In this document: piece after piece, positions 1-7,883 of the stretch
Layout: every line of letters begins with the position of its first letter
Numbering within the stretch: the first letter of the stretch is position 1
NCBI GenBank assembly: GCA_022840285.1
Contig: JALHIE010000074.1
Location: 1 to 34,920 of the forward strand
Length of the DNA: 34,920 nt
Source of the DNA: Porphyromonadaceae bacterium
GTDB taxonomy: Bacteria; Bacteroidota; Bacteroidia; Bacteroidales; Dysgonomonadaceae
Reading direction: 5' to 3'
The notes under the pieces: generated by a model
Seen by the model: the letters and a program-made list of their open reading frames with translations, nothing else
The model's database searches: none
What the model was told of the DNA's origin: nothing
Program-made: the position numbers and the translations under genes

Positions 1-50
1 TTTAGCTTAACAAAAATGCGGGTATAATTTAACATTAAAGATCACAGGTA

Positions 51-1313
51 ATGAAACATTTTAAATTTGCAGCGATAATTTCGCTGGCATGGTTTTTTGC
101 GTCGGCCTCCTGCGTTGAACAAAAGGATAGCAATGGAGGGGATTTCGACCAGACACCGACGGAGCAAGAACCTCAGGCGGGGACATTGCCTCCGGTAGAG
201 ACAGGGAAAGCCAATACAAATTACAAGCCCGCGTTTGAAGGGCAAACCCGGATTGCAGGGGTGAAAACAACCACTCCCTACGAAGCTAAGGTTATTGCAA
301 GCGGACTGGTGAGCCCCTGGGCTGTTACTGCCCTTCCTAACGGGAGGTTAGCCATCACTGAAAAAGGAGGCACAATGCGCATAGCCACCACTGAGGGTAC
401 AGTCAGCCCCCCCATCTCCGGATTTCCTGCCGTTGACGACAGGGGCCAGGGAGGGTTGCTCGACGTAGCTCCGGCTCCCGATTTTGAGGCCAGCAGGATG
501 CTTTACTTCACCCTTGCCGAAAAGACAACGCAAGGATCGCTCACGGCAGTGGGTAAGGGCAAGCTCTCTGCTGACGAAACAACCATCGAGAATTTTCAGG
601 TTATTTTCAGGGCCGTTCCATACTTCGACAACAGCATGCACTTCGGAAGCCGCATCGTTTTTGACAAGCGTGGAAATATTTTCGTTTCCACCGGTGAACG
701 ATCGGATTTACGAACAAGGCCCAATGCGCAGCTACTCAATACCGGACACGGAAAAGTAATTCATATCACCACCGAAGGAGAACCGGTTGCCGGCAATCCG
801 TTTATCAATACAGAGGGTGCATTGCCCGAAATTTACTCTTATGGGCACAGGAATCCGCAAGGACTCGACATACATCCGCTTACCCAGGAACTTTGGTTAT
901 CGGAAATGGGGCCGCGCGGCGGTGATGAAATTAACCTGATCAAACCCGGTAAAAATTACGGATGGCCAACCATCACGTACGGGATCGAATATAGCGGCGC
1001 TGCCATCAGTGACGGAGCTACGCAAAAAGAAGGGCTGGAACAGCCGGTATATTATTGGGATCCGGTGCTCTCTCCCAGCGGAATGGCGTTCTATTCTTCT
1101 AGCGCAATTCCGGAATGGCAGAACAACCTGTTTATAGGTGGGTTGAACAGCAAACACATAGCCCGAATGGTCCTGAAAGACAATAAAGTTATCGGTGAAG
1201 AACGGCTGCTCACCGGCGAAAATCAACGGTTCCGCGATGTCGGCGATGGAAAGGACGGAGCGCTCTACGCCGTTACCGATGAAGGCCGGTTGTACCGGAT
1301 TGCGAAGAAATGA
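51..1313 (+). CDS. PQQ-dependent aldose/sorbosone dehydrogenase-like lipoprotein
   Basis: Glucose/sorbosone dehydrogenase family beta-propeller (YliI/Asd type), expected to oxidise aldose sugars with PQQ in the periplasm or on the outer membrane. The N-terminus is a lipoprotein signal with Cys21 after SAS. Recognisable family segments include GLVSPWAV (about residue 84), QGGLLDVA, HFGSRIVFD, YSYGHRNPQGL and GDEINLIKPGKNYGWP. Length of 420 aa fits the family plus a Pro/Thr/Glu-rich linker after the lipobox. It stands alone on the + strand and converges on the VOC gene downstream. No PQQ synthesis genes are in the window, so cofactor supply is unknown. Confidence 0.88.
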   Translation: MKHFKFAAIISLAWFFASASCVEQKDSNGGDFDQTPTEQEPQAGTLPPVETGKANTNYKPAFEGQTRIAGVKTTTPYEAKVIASGLVSPWAVTALPNGRLAITEKGGTMRIATTEGTVSPPISGFPAVDDRGQGGLLDVAPAPDFEASRMLYFTLAEKTTQGSLTAVGKGKLSADETTIENFQVIFRAVPYFDNSMHFGSRIVFDKRGNIFVSTGERSDLRTRPNAQLLNTGHGKVIHITTEGEPVAGNPFINTEGALPEIYSYGHRNPQGLDIHPLTQELWLSEMGPRGGDEINLIKPGKNYGWPTITYGIEYSGAAISDGATQKEGLEQPVYYWDPVLSPSGMAFYSSSAIPEWQNNLFIGGLNSKHIARMVLKDNKVIGEERLLTGENQRFRDVGDGKDGALYAVTDEGRLYRIAKK

Positions 1314-1347
1314 AACAACCCGGAACAGCGGAAAAAAATTAGACAGG

Positions 1348-1767
1348 CTACTGATTTTCAGAATTATAATTAATCATCCAGCAGATTCCGAATTTGTCTT
1401 TCAGGCTACCGAAATAATCGCCCCAAAACTGATCTGCCATAGGCATCTCTATTTCGCCGCTTTCGGACAAAGCCCCGAATAAACGGTCAGCCTCTTCCCG
1501 GCTTTCGGGAAAGAGACTGATGTAGTTGTTGTTCCCCTGAACGAACGGTTGCCCAGGAAACACATCGGAGCCCATTAAAAGATCGTTTCCGACAGGAAGT
1601 GCCACGTGCATGACCCTGTTTTTTGCTTCTTCGGGGATGTCCATGCCGGGGATATCTTTCATTTTGTGGATATCTCCCAGAAATTCACCGCCAAAAACAA
1701 TTTTATAAAACCGAAATGCTTCTTCGCAAGTACCGTCAAAATTAAGATAAGGATTTAATTTAGCCAT
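1348..1767 (-). CDS. VOC-fold PhnB-like protein
   Basis: A 139-aa protein of the vicinal oxygen chelate superfamily, PhnB-like group (often annotated glyoxalase or 3-demethylubiquinone methyltransferase-like). The start NPYLNFDGTCEEAFRFYK and the end WGDYFGSLKDKFGICW are the classic PhnB-like signature. Substrate is not known for this family. It is last in a minus-strand run of small proteins (SRPBCC, double VOC, DUF1801, YdeI). Its start codon directly follows an A/T-rich 8-bp repeat, and no Shine-Dalgarno sequence is visible. Confidence 0.85.
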   Translation of the reverse strand: MAKLNPYLNFDGTCEEAFRFYKIVFGGEFLGDIHKMKDIPGMDIPEEAKNRVMHVALPVGNDLLMGSDVFPGQPFVQGNNNYISLFPESREEADRLFGALSESGEIEMPMADQFWGDYFGSLKDKFGICWMINYNSENQ

Positions 1768-1799
1768 GATTTTTTTGATTTTTTGATTTTTTGATTTTT
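1768..1799. repeat. 8-bp tandem repeat directly upstream of the PhnB-like gene
   Basis: Four imperfect units of GA followed by 5-7 T (read on +) occupy the whole leader immediately before the start codon at 1767. On the coding strand it reads as repeated AAAAAATC. Length variation would change spacing between any promoter and the start codon. Confidence 0.75.
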
Positions 1800-1807
1800 A
1801 TTCTTTC

Positions 1808-2063
1808 TCACCACACAATTCTGTAATTCTCGCCGTAGTTGCTGCTTCCACCGCGCATAGTCCTGTTTTTCTGATCGAAATAAATAGCATTCACTGGCCC
1901 GCTTGTCCGGTCAGAAAACTGCAGCACATATCCCCTCGCCGTTAATTCCTGACGGACCGGATCGGGTGTTTGTGAGTTCAGTAGAATTTGTCCCGGTCTG
2001 GGTACGCTGCGCAGAAATAGCCGTCGTTACCAAGAAAGAAAAAAAGATTATACTAAACTTCAT
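1808..2063 (-). pseudogene. Remnant of a gamma-glutamyltransferase-like secreted protein (signal peptide plus C-terminus)
   Basis: From an ATG at 2063 a short frame encodes a good Sec signal peptide (MKFSIIFFSFLVTTAISAQ) and stops at 1911 after 50 codons. A second frame, open from about 2029 to a TGA at 1808, encodes PDPVRQELTARGY, then DRTSGPVNAIYFD, and ends GGSSNYGENYRIVW. This resembles the C-terminus of gamma-glutamyltranspeptidases (helix, G-x-V-x-A-I-x-x-D strand, GG..GY.I.W tail). Everything between is missing and the two parts are in different frames. The family assignment is from memory of the C-terminal pattern and is moderate. The ATG overlaps the 3' end of the SRPBCC gene, which suggests former translational coupling. 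Confidence 0.5.
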
Positions 2064-2487
2064 TTTCGAGATATTCTTTCAGTCCTTGCAGAATATCGTC
2101 CCATCCGGCAGTATAACTTTCTGCAGTGAAATAATTGCTGCCCTCGTCGAGAAAACTTTCGTTCCCCTCGTGCATAAGAGTCACGGTAGTGGACTCCTCT
2201 CCGGGAGCAAGTTCCCAGGTAAGCGTTGAGGTTCCCTCACTGTGTCCGGGATGTTCCCAGGTATGGCTCAGTTTTTCGTCAGGGATTACTTCGAGTATCT
2301 TGAATAAATGACGGAATTTGTGTTCTCCGGATTCATCGGTGAAAGAAACAATGAAATCGAATACAGCACCTTCCGTCGCTTCAAAATCCGAAATACTGAA
2401 ATACCAGTTTCGCATCTCTTCCGGTTGAGTCAGTGCACTCCACACTTTCTCAACGTTTGTGTTTATTGAAATTTGTTTTTTATACAT
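2053..2487 (-). CDS. SRPBCC (AHSA1/START-like) domain protein
   Basis: A 144-aa Bet v1-like fold protein of the activator-of-Hsp90 homologue-1 type. Typical motifs are INTNVEKVWSALTQPEEMRNWY at the start, FDFIVSF and LSHTWEHPG in the middle, and GWDDILQGLKEYLE at the end. I chose the ATG at 2487 because GGAGG lies about 7 bases before it; an ATG 15 bases further upstream would put the Shine-Dalgarno inside the coding region. It is probably a small-ligand-binding protein of unknown substrate. It lies between the double VOC gene and the ggt-like remnant, whose ATG it overlaps. Confidence 0.85.
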   Translation of the reverse strand: MYKKQISINTNVEKVWSALTQPEEMRNWYFSISDFEATEGAVFDFIVSFTDESGEHKFRHLFKILEVIPDEKLSHTWEHPGHSEGTSTLTWELAPGEESTTVTLMHEGNESFLDEGSNYFTAESYTAGWDDILQGLKEYLENEV

Positions 2488-2559
2488 AACAGATCCTCCC
2501 ATAAAATATATACTCTTTTTCTACTATCGCGTAATCAGCATAAGCACCTTGTTCATAAT

Positions 2560-3402
2560 CTATTTTATGGCTTTTTTCAATGTCTCAATATCCAACTTTT
2601 TCATTTTCAACACTTCTTCCATCACCTTTGTTGATTTTTTAATCCATCCGCCCAACTCGGCAGGAACAATTTGCCAACTGATTCCGAATCGATCTCTTAA
2701 CCATCCGCACATACTCTCCTCTCCGCCATCTGATGCAAGCACGTTCCAATAGTTATCGATTTCCTCCTGGTGATTGCACTCAACCACCAGCGAGACACCC
2801 TCGGAGAAGCTGAAATTGTGCTCCAGTGAACTATCCATCATCATCAACAGGCAATTGTTGATAAGAAATTCACCGTGCTGCACGCTGGTTTCGGGTTCAC
2901 CGCTTTCTTCATTATAATACATTACACCACGTATCTCTGAATTGGGGAAAAGTGATGTGTACAAATGAGCAGCCTCCATTGCCCGTCCGTTTTGAGTGCC
3001 GGTAAACATCAGCGTCGGCACTATTTTCCGGAGGATGTGGTTTTCATCGCGTGCCGTATATAACTGCCACGAAACGCCGTATTTATCCTGTACCCAGCCG
3101 TATTTCGGACTAAATGGATAGGCGTCAAGCGGCATCATCGACTTGCCGTTCTGTATGAGTTTATTCCAGATCTCTTCTACTTGCTTTTCCGACATCGTCA
3201 GAAACATCAGCGAAATAGACGGATTGGGGTTGAACTTATCGCCACCGTCAAGCAGCATCAGTTTCTGTCCGAACATTTCGAGCACGATCACCACCGGATT
3301 TTCATCCACTACGGTGGTTTCGGGAAAAGTGCTGCAATAAAAGCCGGCCATTTCGTGGGCGTTGTTGTCGCACCAAATACAAGGATAGACGGTATTGTTC
3401 AT
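2560..3402 (-). CDS. Two-domain PhnB-like VOC protein
   Basis: A 280-aa protein with two tandem PhnB-like VOC domains. Domain 1 (about 1-120) runs from YPCIWCDNNAHEMAGFY to PKYGWVQDKYGVSWQLY; domain 2 (about 128-245) runs from VPTLMFTGTQNGRAMEAAHLY to MCGWLRDRFGISWQIVP. A short helical tail ends KLDIETLKKAIK. The duplicated layout is known in the family; reaction unknown. Only one base separates it from the DUF1801 gene upstream, so the two are almost certainly co-transcribed. Confidence 0.87.
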   Translation of the reverse strand: MNNTVYPCIWCDNNAHEMAGFYCSTFPETTVVDENPVVIVLEMFGQKLMLLDGGDKFNPNPSISLMFLTMSEKQVEEIWNKLIQNGKSMMPLDAYPFSPKYGWVQDKYGVSWQLYTARDENHILRKIVPTLMFTGTQNGRAMEAAHLYTSLFPNSEIRGVMYYNEESGEPETSVQHGEFLINNCLLMMMDSSLEHNFSFSEGVSLVVECNHQEEIDNYWNVLASDGGEESMCGWLRDRFGISWQIVPAELGGWIKKSTKVMEEVLKMKKLDIETLKKAIK

Positions 3403-3403
3403 A

Positions 3404-3766
3404 TTATTTCTTTTTTTGCACTTCGTTGGAAGCCGCTTTGAACAGAATGATTTTACGGAGCAGCTCTATCGGAGTCGGCTTGTCGTAAGGCAGTTGAATA
3501 GCACCCTTGGTGGTTTTGTATCCCGATAATTCTTCTTTGAACGCCAGATTGGATTCGGGCGTGGCGTAAAATCCGATGTGGTTTTTGAATGCTGCAAAAT
3601 ACGCCAAAATTTTTCCGTTGTACCTAAAGGCGGGCATTTGGTAACTGATGGATTCCACGGCTTCGGGAAGGGTATCGTGAACCAATTTCCGAATCGTCTC
3701 GAGTCTTTTCTGCACTTCGGCATCAAAGCCGGCGATATATTGATCGATGTTTTCGGGGTTGCTCAT
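3404..3766 (-). CDS. DUF1801 (YdhG-like) domain protein
   Basis: A 120-aa DUF1801 protein. The family includes the B. subtilis frataxin-like iron chaperone Fra/YdhG. Seen here: IDQYIAGFDAEVQKRLETIRKLVHDTLPEAVESISYQMPAF, then YFAAFKNHIGFY and GAIQLPYDKPTP. Basic lysine-rich C-terminus. It is the second gene of the minus-strand small-protein run, 29 bases after the YdeI-family gene and 1 base before the double VOC gene. An iron-chaperone role is only a possibility by family. Confidence 0.85.
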   Translation of the reverse strand: MSNPENIDQYIAGFDAEVQKRLETIRKLVHDTLPEAVESISYQMPAFRYNGKILAYFAAFKNHIGFYATPESNLAFKEELSGYKTTKGAIQLPYDKPTPIELLRKIILFKAASNEVQKKK

Positions 3767-3795
3767 TGATTTTACTTTTTTTACGGCTGATTGTC

Positions 3796-4362
3796 TCAGT
3801 AATACTTGTCCACTCCGCCGTGTCCGATTATTTTTCTGTTTTGCTTTGTCATCTTTAACAGGTTGGCCAGGCGTTTTGCAAAAAATTCGGGGCGACTGCG
3901 TGAATCGTGGACATATGCTACCCGGATCCGCTTATAGGTTTCGGAGAATTTTTGGAAGTTTTGCCACGTTTCCTTGTCGGCTTGCAATGCTGTGATAATA
4001 TCTGGTGGGTAAACAAATTTTTCCGATAAAATGTTTGTTACTTTTTCGTAAATTTCAGGGTGTAACAGGTTATTTTCCGCCAGCCACCGAAGTCGTTCCC
4101 TGTTGGGTTGAGAGTAAGTACTTTTAGGATTTCGTGGCGAGAACCGCTGAGCGACGTGAGTTTCATCGTATTTTTTCATCGTACTGTCGATCCAGCCAAA
4201 ACATAACGCCTCCTCCACGGCATCGTTGTACAAAATACGCGGTTTTCCTGTCGATTTATTGGGGTAGATAAGCCATATCTCCTTTTCTTTACGAAAATTC
4301 TCCGACAACCATTGACGCCAGTCCTCGCGCGAGTTGAAATATACAGCTTTTGTTATTTCCAT
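3796..4362 (-). CDS. YdeI/OmpD-associated family protein
   Basis: A 188-aa protein of the YdeI/OmpD-associated (bacteriocin-protection-like) family. Seen: FNSREDWRQWLSENF, EIWLIYPNKSTGKPRILYNDAVEEALCFGWIDST and FSPRNPKSTYSQPNRERLRWL, all strong family marks. The C-terminal half has the 'YPPDIITALQADKETWQNF' segment seen in the longer family members. Likely first gene of the 4362-2053 run. The biochemical role is not established. Confidence 0.85.
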   Translation of the reverse strand: MEITKAVYFNSREDWRQWLSENFRKEKEIWLIYPNKSTGKPRILYNDAVEEALCFGWIDSTMKKYDETHVAQRFSPRNPKSTYSQPNRERLRWLAENNLLHPEIYEKVTNILSEKFVYPPDIITALQADKETWQNFQKFSETYKRIRVAYVHDSRSRPEFFAKRLANLLKMTKQNRKIIGHGGVDKYY

Positions 4363-4510
4363 TGTGAGGTCTGGGGGTTAGAGCTAAGAGCTATGAGTTT
4401 CGACAACGTATTAAAATTACGGGTGACTGCGTCAATTCTTAATTTTCTTTCGAGAAAGTTGTCGTTGAGCTTGGTTTTAGCAGCACTGCCGGGAATGAAA
4501 AGATAATCGG

Positions 4511-5461
4511 CTACTTTCTTTTCCTTTTTTTGTCCTCCCTCTCCTTTATGGCTTTCAACGAAGCTTTCATCGCTTTCTCCGAGGTATCGTACTGAAATTC
4601 ATACCCGGCATCCTGAATTTTACGGGATGAAATGCGGCTTCCCCCCAGAATCATACCGGCAGCCTCTCCTAGAATCAGACGCATTAAAAACGACGGTACG
4701 TGTGGCATAAAAAAAGGCCGTTTCATCACCTTTGCCAACGTATGCATGAAATCGGCATTGCTGATAAATTCAGGAGAAACGGCATTGTACACGCCTTTCA
4801 TATCTGTATCTTCAATAACTTTCAAATAGATACGGCAAAGATCATCGATATGTATCCACGTCAAGTATTGCCTGCCGCTTCCGATAGGTGCACCCAGCCC
4901 AAAACGGGTAGGCAGGACCATCTTCCTGAAAGCATCGCTGTTTTTTGAAATCACGAATCCCGTACGCAACACGACCGTCCGAATATTGAGTTCTTCCTGA
5001 AAACGGAGAGCGGCATTCTCCCATTTACGGCAGGTCCGGCTCAAAAAATCGTTTTCGGTAGAAAGATCATCCTCCGAGTACAGGTGGTTGGTTATCTTCA
5101 ATCCATAATACCCGATTGCCGAAGCCGAGATAAAAGCTTCGGGCCTTTTATCCATCGATTTTATTGTGTCGAGCAACAGTTGTGCGGTTTGGACACGGCT
5201 CTCCACGATTTCCTGTTTTTTTTGCCTTGTCCACGCGTCTTCTCCAATATTCGATCCGGCCAGGTGGACAATGATATCGGCCCGTTCCACAGCCTCTTTC
5301 TCTATTTCATTTCGTCGGTAGTCCCACCTGTAACGGGGTATCTCGGCTTTTACATATCGCTCACGGCTAAGCCAAATCACTTTGTATCCTTTTTCGACAA
5401 GCAACCGCGATAGTTTTCTTCCTATCAAGCCCGACCCACCTGTTATTAAAATTGTTTTCAT
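4511..5461 (-). CDS. TIGR01777 family NAD-dependent epimerase (SDR, YfcH-like)
   Basis: An extended short-chain dehydrogenase of the TIGR01777/YfcH type, about 316 aa. The N-terminal Rossmann motif ITGGSGLIGRKLSRLL binds the dinucleotide. SASAIGYYG carries the YxxxK-region tyrosine context, and the end (GEAAGMILGGSRISSRKIQDAGYEFQYDTSEKAM) is the DUF1731 tail. I set the start at the ATG at 5461: the longer frame back to 5503 would be coded by the pirin terminator hairpin at 5493-5518. Substrate unknown. The extreme C-terminus is a basic run. Confidence 0.87.
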   Translation of the reverse strand: MKTILITGGSGLIGRKLSRLLVEKGYKVIWLSRERYVKAEIPRYRWDYRRNEIEKEAVERADIIVHLAGSNIGEDAWTRQKKQEIVESRVQTAQLLLDTIKSMDKRPEAFISASAIGYYGLKITNHLYSEDDLSTENDFLSRTCRKWENAALRFQEELNIRTVVLRTGFVISKNSDAFRKMVLPTRFGLGAPIGSGRQYLTWIHIDDLCRIYLKVIEDTDMKGVYNAVSPEFISNADFMHTLAKVMKRPFFMPHVPSFLMRLILGEAAGMILGGSRISSRKIQDAGYEFQYDTSEKAMKASLKAIKEREDKKRKRK

Positions 5462-5492
5462 CGCAGTGTAGTTAATTTCATGGTAAACAAAT

Positions 5493-5518
5493 AAAGACGG
5501 CAATTGGTTGCCGTCTTT
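5493..5518 (-). terminator. Rho-independent terminator after pirin gene
   Basis: Perfect 11-bp inverted repeat AAAGACGGCAA / TTGCCGTCTTT with a 4-base loop, followed on the minus strand by ATTTGTTT. It begins about 10 bases after the pirin stop codon and separates pirin from the TIGR01777 gene. Confidence 0.8.
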
Positions 5519-5527
5519 AAAATAAAT

Positions 5528-6244
5528 TCAAGGTAATTCCATGGGGACTTCCATCAAAAGAACCTCGGAATTCTCAAGCGCTTCAAGTGTAAAACTGTCG
5601 ACGTCCCAAATTCCGTAACCGTCACGTTCGCTCAACACTTGCGTCCCCACTTTAACCTTGCCGCCAATCACGAACAGATATACTCCGTTGCCTTTCTTCT
5701 TTACGTTATATTCTTTAGTAACCCCCCTGTCAAAATTGGCGAGATGGAACCATGCATCCTGATGTATCCATACACCGTCGCCATCCGGATCGGGAGAAAC
5801 AATCTGCTGAAAATCGTTGGGTTTGGTAAAGTCGGCAATACGGACCTGATCGTAACGCGGCTTGACTCCTTTCTCTCTCGGGAACACCCATATTTGCAGG
5901 AATTTTACCGGCTGATCCTGACGGGCATTAAATTCACTGTGCGTTATTCCTGTTCCCGCAGACATGACCTGTACGTCCCCTTGACGGATAATGCTTCCGT
6001 TGCCCATACTGTCGCGGTGTTCAAGCTCACCCTCAAGCGGCAAGGATATTATTTCCATATCGTTGTGCGGATGCGTGCCGAAACCTTCTCCCCCCTCCAC
6101 GGAATCATCATTGATTACGCGCAAAACGCCAAAATGCATTCTCTCGCGGTTGTAATAATTGGCAAAGCTGAATGTATGATTGCTTTTGAGCCATCCGTGT
6201 TCGGCATGGCCGCGGCTACCTGCAGCATGATAAATTGTCTTCAT
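5528..6244 (-). CDS. Pirin family protein (bicupin)
   Basis: A 238-aa pirin/YhaK-type bicupin. Metal-site histidines are visible in GTHPHNDMEI and ITHSEFN; the N-terminal YYNRERMHFGVLRVINDD is the pirin N-cupin signature. Some family members act as quercetin dioxygenases; others are regulators or redox sensors. The start at 6244 has AAGGAG about 7 bases before it, better than the ATG 39 bases upstream. A strong terminator follows the gene. Upstream lies a remnant resembling a Crp/Fnr regulator, which may once have controlled it. Confidence 0.9.
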   Translation of the reverse strand: MKTIYHAAGSRGHAEHGWLKSNHTFSFANYYNRERMHFGVLRVINDDSVEGGEGFGTHPHNDMEIISLPLEGELEHRDSMGNGSIIRQGDVQVMSAGTGITHSEFNARQDQPVKFLQIWVFPREKGVKPRYDQVRIADFTKPNDFQQIVSPDPDGDGVWIHQDAWFHLANFDRGVTKEYNVKKKGNGVYLFVIGGKVKVGTQVLSERDGYGIWDVDSFTLEALENSEVLLMEVPMELP

Positions 6245-6298
6245 TTTTTCTCCTTTGTGATTTTTAAAATATTCTCCATGCAAAGATAACCGTTCTTT

Positions 6299-6436
6299 TT
6301 ATAGTGTACATTGATGTATGGTTTCTCCTTCGCGCAAAGCAAACTCGCCTTTCCTGAGTGTAAGCGTTTTACAACTTTCCGGCAGCAAGCTGATAGCCTG
6401 CTCATCAATATCTATGTTCGATGCTAGAGCTGGAAT
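6299..6436 (-). pseudogene. Remnant resembling the N-terminus of a Crp/Fnr-family regulator
   Basis: A 45-codon open stretch, in frame after the YugP stop codon, ends at a TAA (6299-6301). It encodes NIDIDEQAISLLPESCKTLTL followed by RKGEFALREGETIHQCTL. The pattern of a hydrophobic helix, then K-G-E-x-x-x-x-E-G, is what the first strands of a cyclic-nucleotide-binding domain look like in Bacteroidota Crp/Fnr regulators. No start codon is present, and the rest of the sensor domain and the HTH are missing. The identification rests on a short motif. Confidence 0.35.
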
Positions 6437-7120
6437 TTACCTCCTGCTTCCGCTCATGGCAATCATGATGTAATACAGGAGGGTTGCCAACGAACTTAAT
6501 GCAGCCACAACATAAGTATACCCGGCCCACCGTAAAGCATCGGTGGCCTGCGAGTGGTTGCTTACATCGGTAACACCAGCGCTGCTTAACCAGCTTAATG
6601 CCCTGTTGGTCGCATTTTTTTCCACGGGAAGCGTCACAAAACTAAACAGTGTTGTCAAAGCAAACAAGCCGATTCCCATCCACAACAATGCCGGGAAAGT
6701 AGACACTGTAACAATTCCGAGCAGCAATATCCACGTAACCCACCTTGAAGAAGCGCTGACAACGGGTACCAAAGCCGAACGCATTTTCAGAGGAGCATAC
6801 CCCTTGGCGTGCTGCAAGGCGTGACCTGTTTCATGAGCAGCCACTGCAGCCGCAGCGATACTGTTGCTCCCGTAAACCGGTTCGCTCAGGTTGATGGTTT
6901 TATTGGTGGGGTTATAGTGATCGGTAAGCTGACCGCGGACCGAAATGACCTGGACATCGTATATGCCGTTGTCGTGAAGCATTTTTTCTGCCACATCCCG
7001 ACCCGTCATTCCGTTTCTCAAGGGAATTCTTGAGTATTTTTTAAACCGGCTCTGGAGCATAGCTTGTACACCAAAGCCTGCTACAGCAATTAGAATCAAT
7101 AGAAACCAAACTGCACTCAT
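6437..7120 (-). CDS. YugP-type zinc metallopeptidase (membrane)
   Basis: A 227-aa membrane protease of the YugP/DUF2324 family. It has an N-terminal membrane segment (about 4-22), the zinc site HETGH at residues 96-100 within AAVAAHETGHALQHAKGYAPL, and two or three further hydrophobic segments (about 121-165 and 200-222). The length is the family norm. The C-terminus ends SGSRR. The physiological substrate is unknown. It is separated by 78 bases from pcm upstream and probably ends the pcm-side transcription unit. Confidence 0.88.
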   Translation of the reverse strand: MSAVWFLLILIAVAGFGVQAMLQSRFKKYSRIPLRNGMTGRDVAEKMLHDNGIYDVQVISVRGQLTDHYNPTNKTINLSEPVYGSNSIAAAAVAAHETGHALQHAKGYAPLKMRSALVPVVSASSRWVTWILLLGIVTVSTFPALLWMGIGLFALTTLFSFVTLPVEKNATNRALSWLSSAGVTDVSNHSQATDALRWAGYTYVVAALSSLATLLYYIMIAMSGSRR

Positions 7121-7198
7121 GCGATAATTTTTTTATTTAGTTTTTTATTAAACGTAAAACAGCTCTAAAATGTTTTCTACGAATTAGACCTGTTTTTT

Positions 7199-7843
7199 TC
7201 ACTTCACCGTCCCTTTCAGCATGGGTACAAACCGAAAAAAGCCTTCACCCGTAGTCGTATAGCCCGTTTCACCGGTTTTTTCAACCACCACCATTTCCTG
7301 TAATTTTTCTCCTATCGGCACCACCATCTTTCCTCCTATCACAAGCTGATCCACCAGTTTTTCCGGAATCTTGGGCGCTCCGCACGTAACCAGTATACCG
7401 TTGAAAGGGGCGTATTGAGGCAACCCGTTAAACCCATCACCGTATACCAAAACAACATCCCCGTATCCCAGCGCCAATAAATTCTCTTTGGCCGCCAGGT
7501 AGAGTTTTTTATGCCTTTCCATGCTGTAGACCCGGAAACCCAGCTCACACAAGATGGCTGCCTGGTATCCGCTTCCGGTTCCGATTTCGAGAACTTTATC
7601 CCCTTTCTCCATTTTCAACAACCCGGTCTGCAGGGCTACGGTAGTAATCTGGGAAATAGTTTGTCCCGATGCAATAGGCAACGGCTCATCCAAGTAAGCG
7701 GCATGTCTTTGATCTTCACTCACGAACAAATGCCGAGGAACGCTTTTCATCGCCAGAATAACTTCATCCGAAATGGCGTATCTTCCGGCTATCCGATCCA
7801 TCACTTCATGCCGCAACCTTTGTTGCAAAAGAGTATCTGCCAT
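7199..7843 (-). CDS. pcm: Protein-L-isoaspartate O-methyltransferase
   Basis: A 214-aa SAM-dependent methyltransferase that repairs isoaspartyl residues in aged proteins in the cytoplasm. SAM motif I is EIGTGSGYQ (86-94). The family-specific substrate loop ASGQTISQ lies at 58-65, and DGFNGLPQYAPFNGILVTCGAPKIPEKLVDQL follows. Full family length. It starts 40 bases after purA and may be co-transcribed with it. Confidence 0.92.
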   Translation of the reverse strand: MADTLLQQRLRHEVMDRIAGRYAISDEVILAMKSVPRHLFVSEDQRHAAYLDEPLPIASGQTISQITTVALQTGLLKMEKGDKVLEIGTGSGYQAAILCELGFRVYSMERHKKLYLAAKENLLALGYGDVVLVYGDGFNGLPQYAPFNGILVTCGAPKIPEKLVDQLVIGGKMVVPIGEKLQEMVVVEKTGETGYTTTGEGFFRFVPMLKGTVK

Positions 7844-7883
7844 ACCTGCTTACTTTTTACTAAGCCGGACCGCGTATTTATTG

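Noticed and set aside
4363..4510. Shifted minus-strand frame (VADYLFIPGSAAKTKLNDNF and on) between TIGR01777 and YdeI genes
   Set aside because: No start codon, overlaps both neighbours, includes a simple AGAGCTAAGAGCT-like repeat and matches no family I know; probably chance or an unidentifiable relic.
5639..6289. A 216-codon + strand frame opposite pirin
   Set aside because: Antisense to a clear pirin gene; no recognisable domain or ribosome site.
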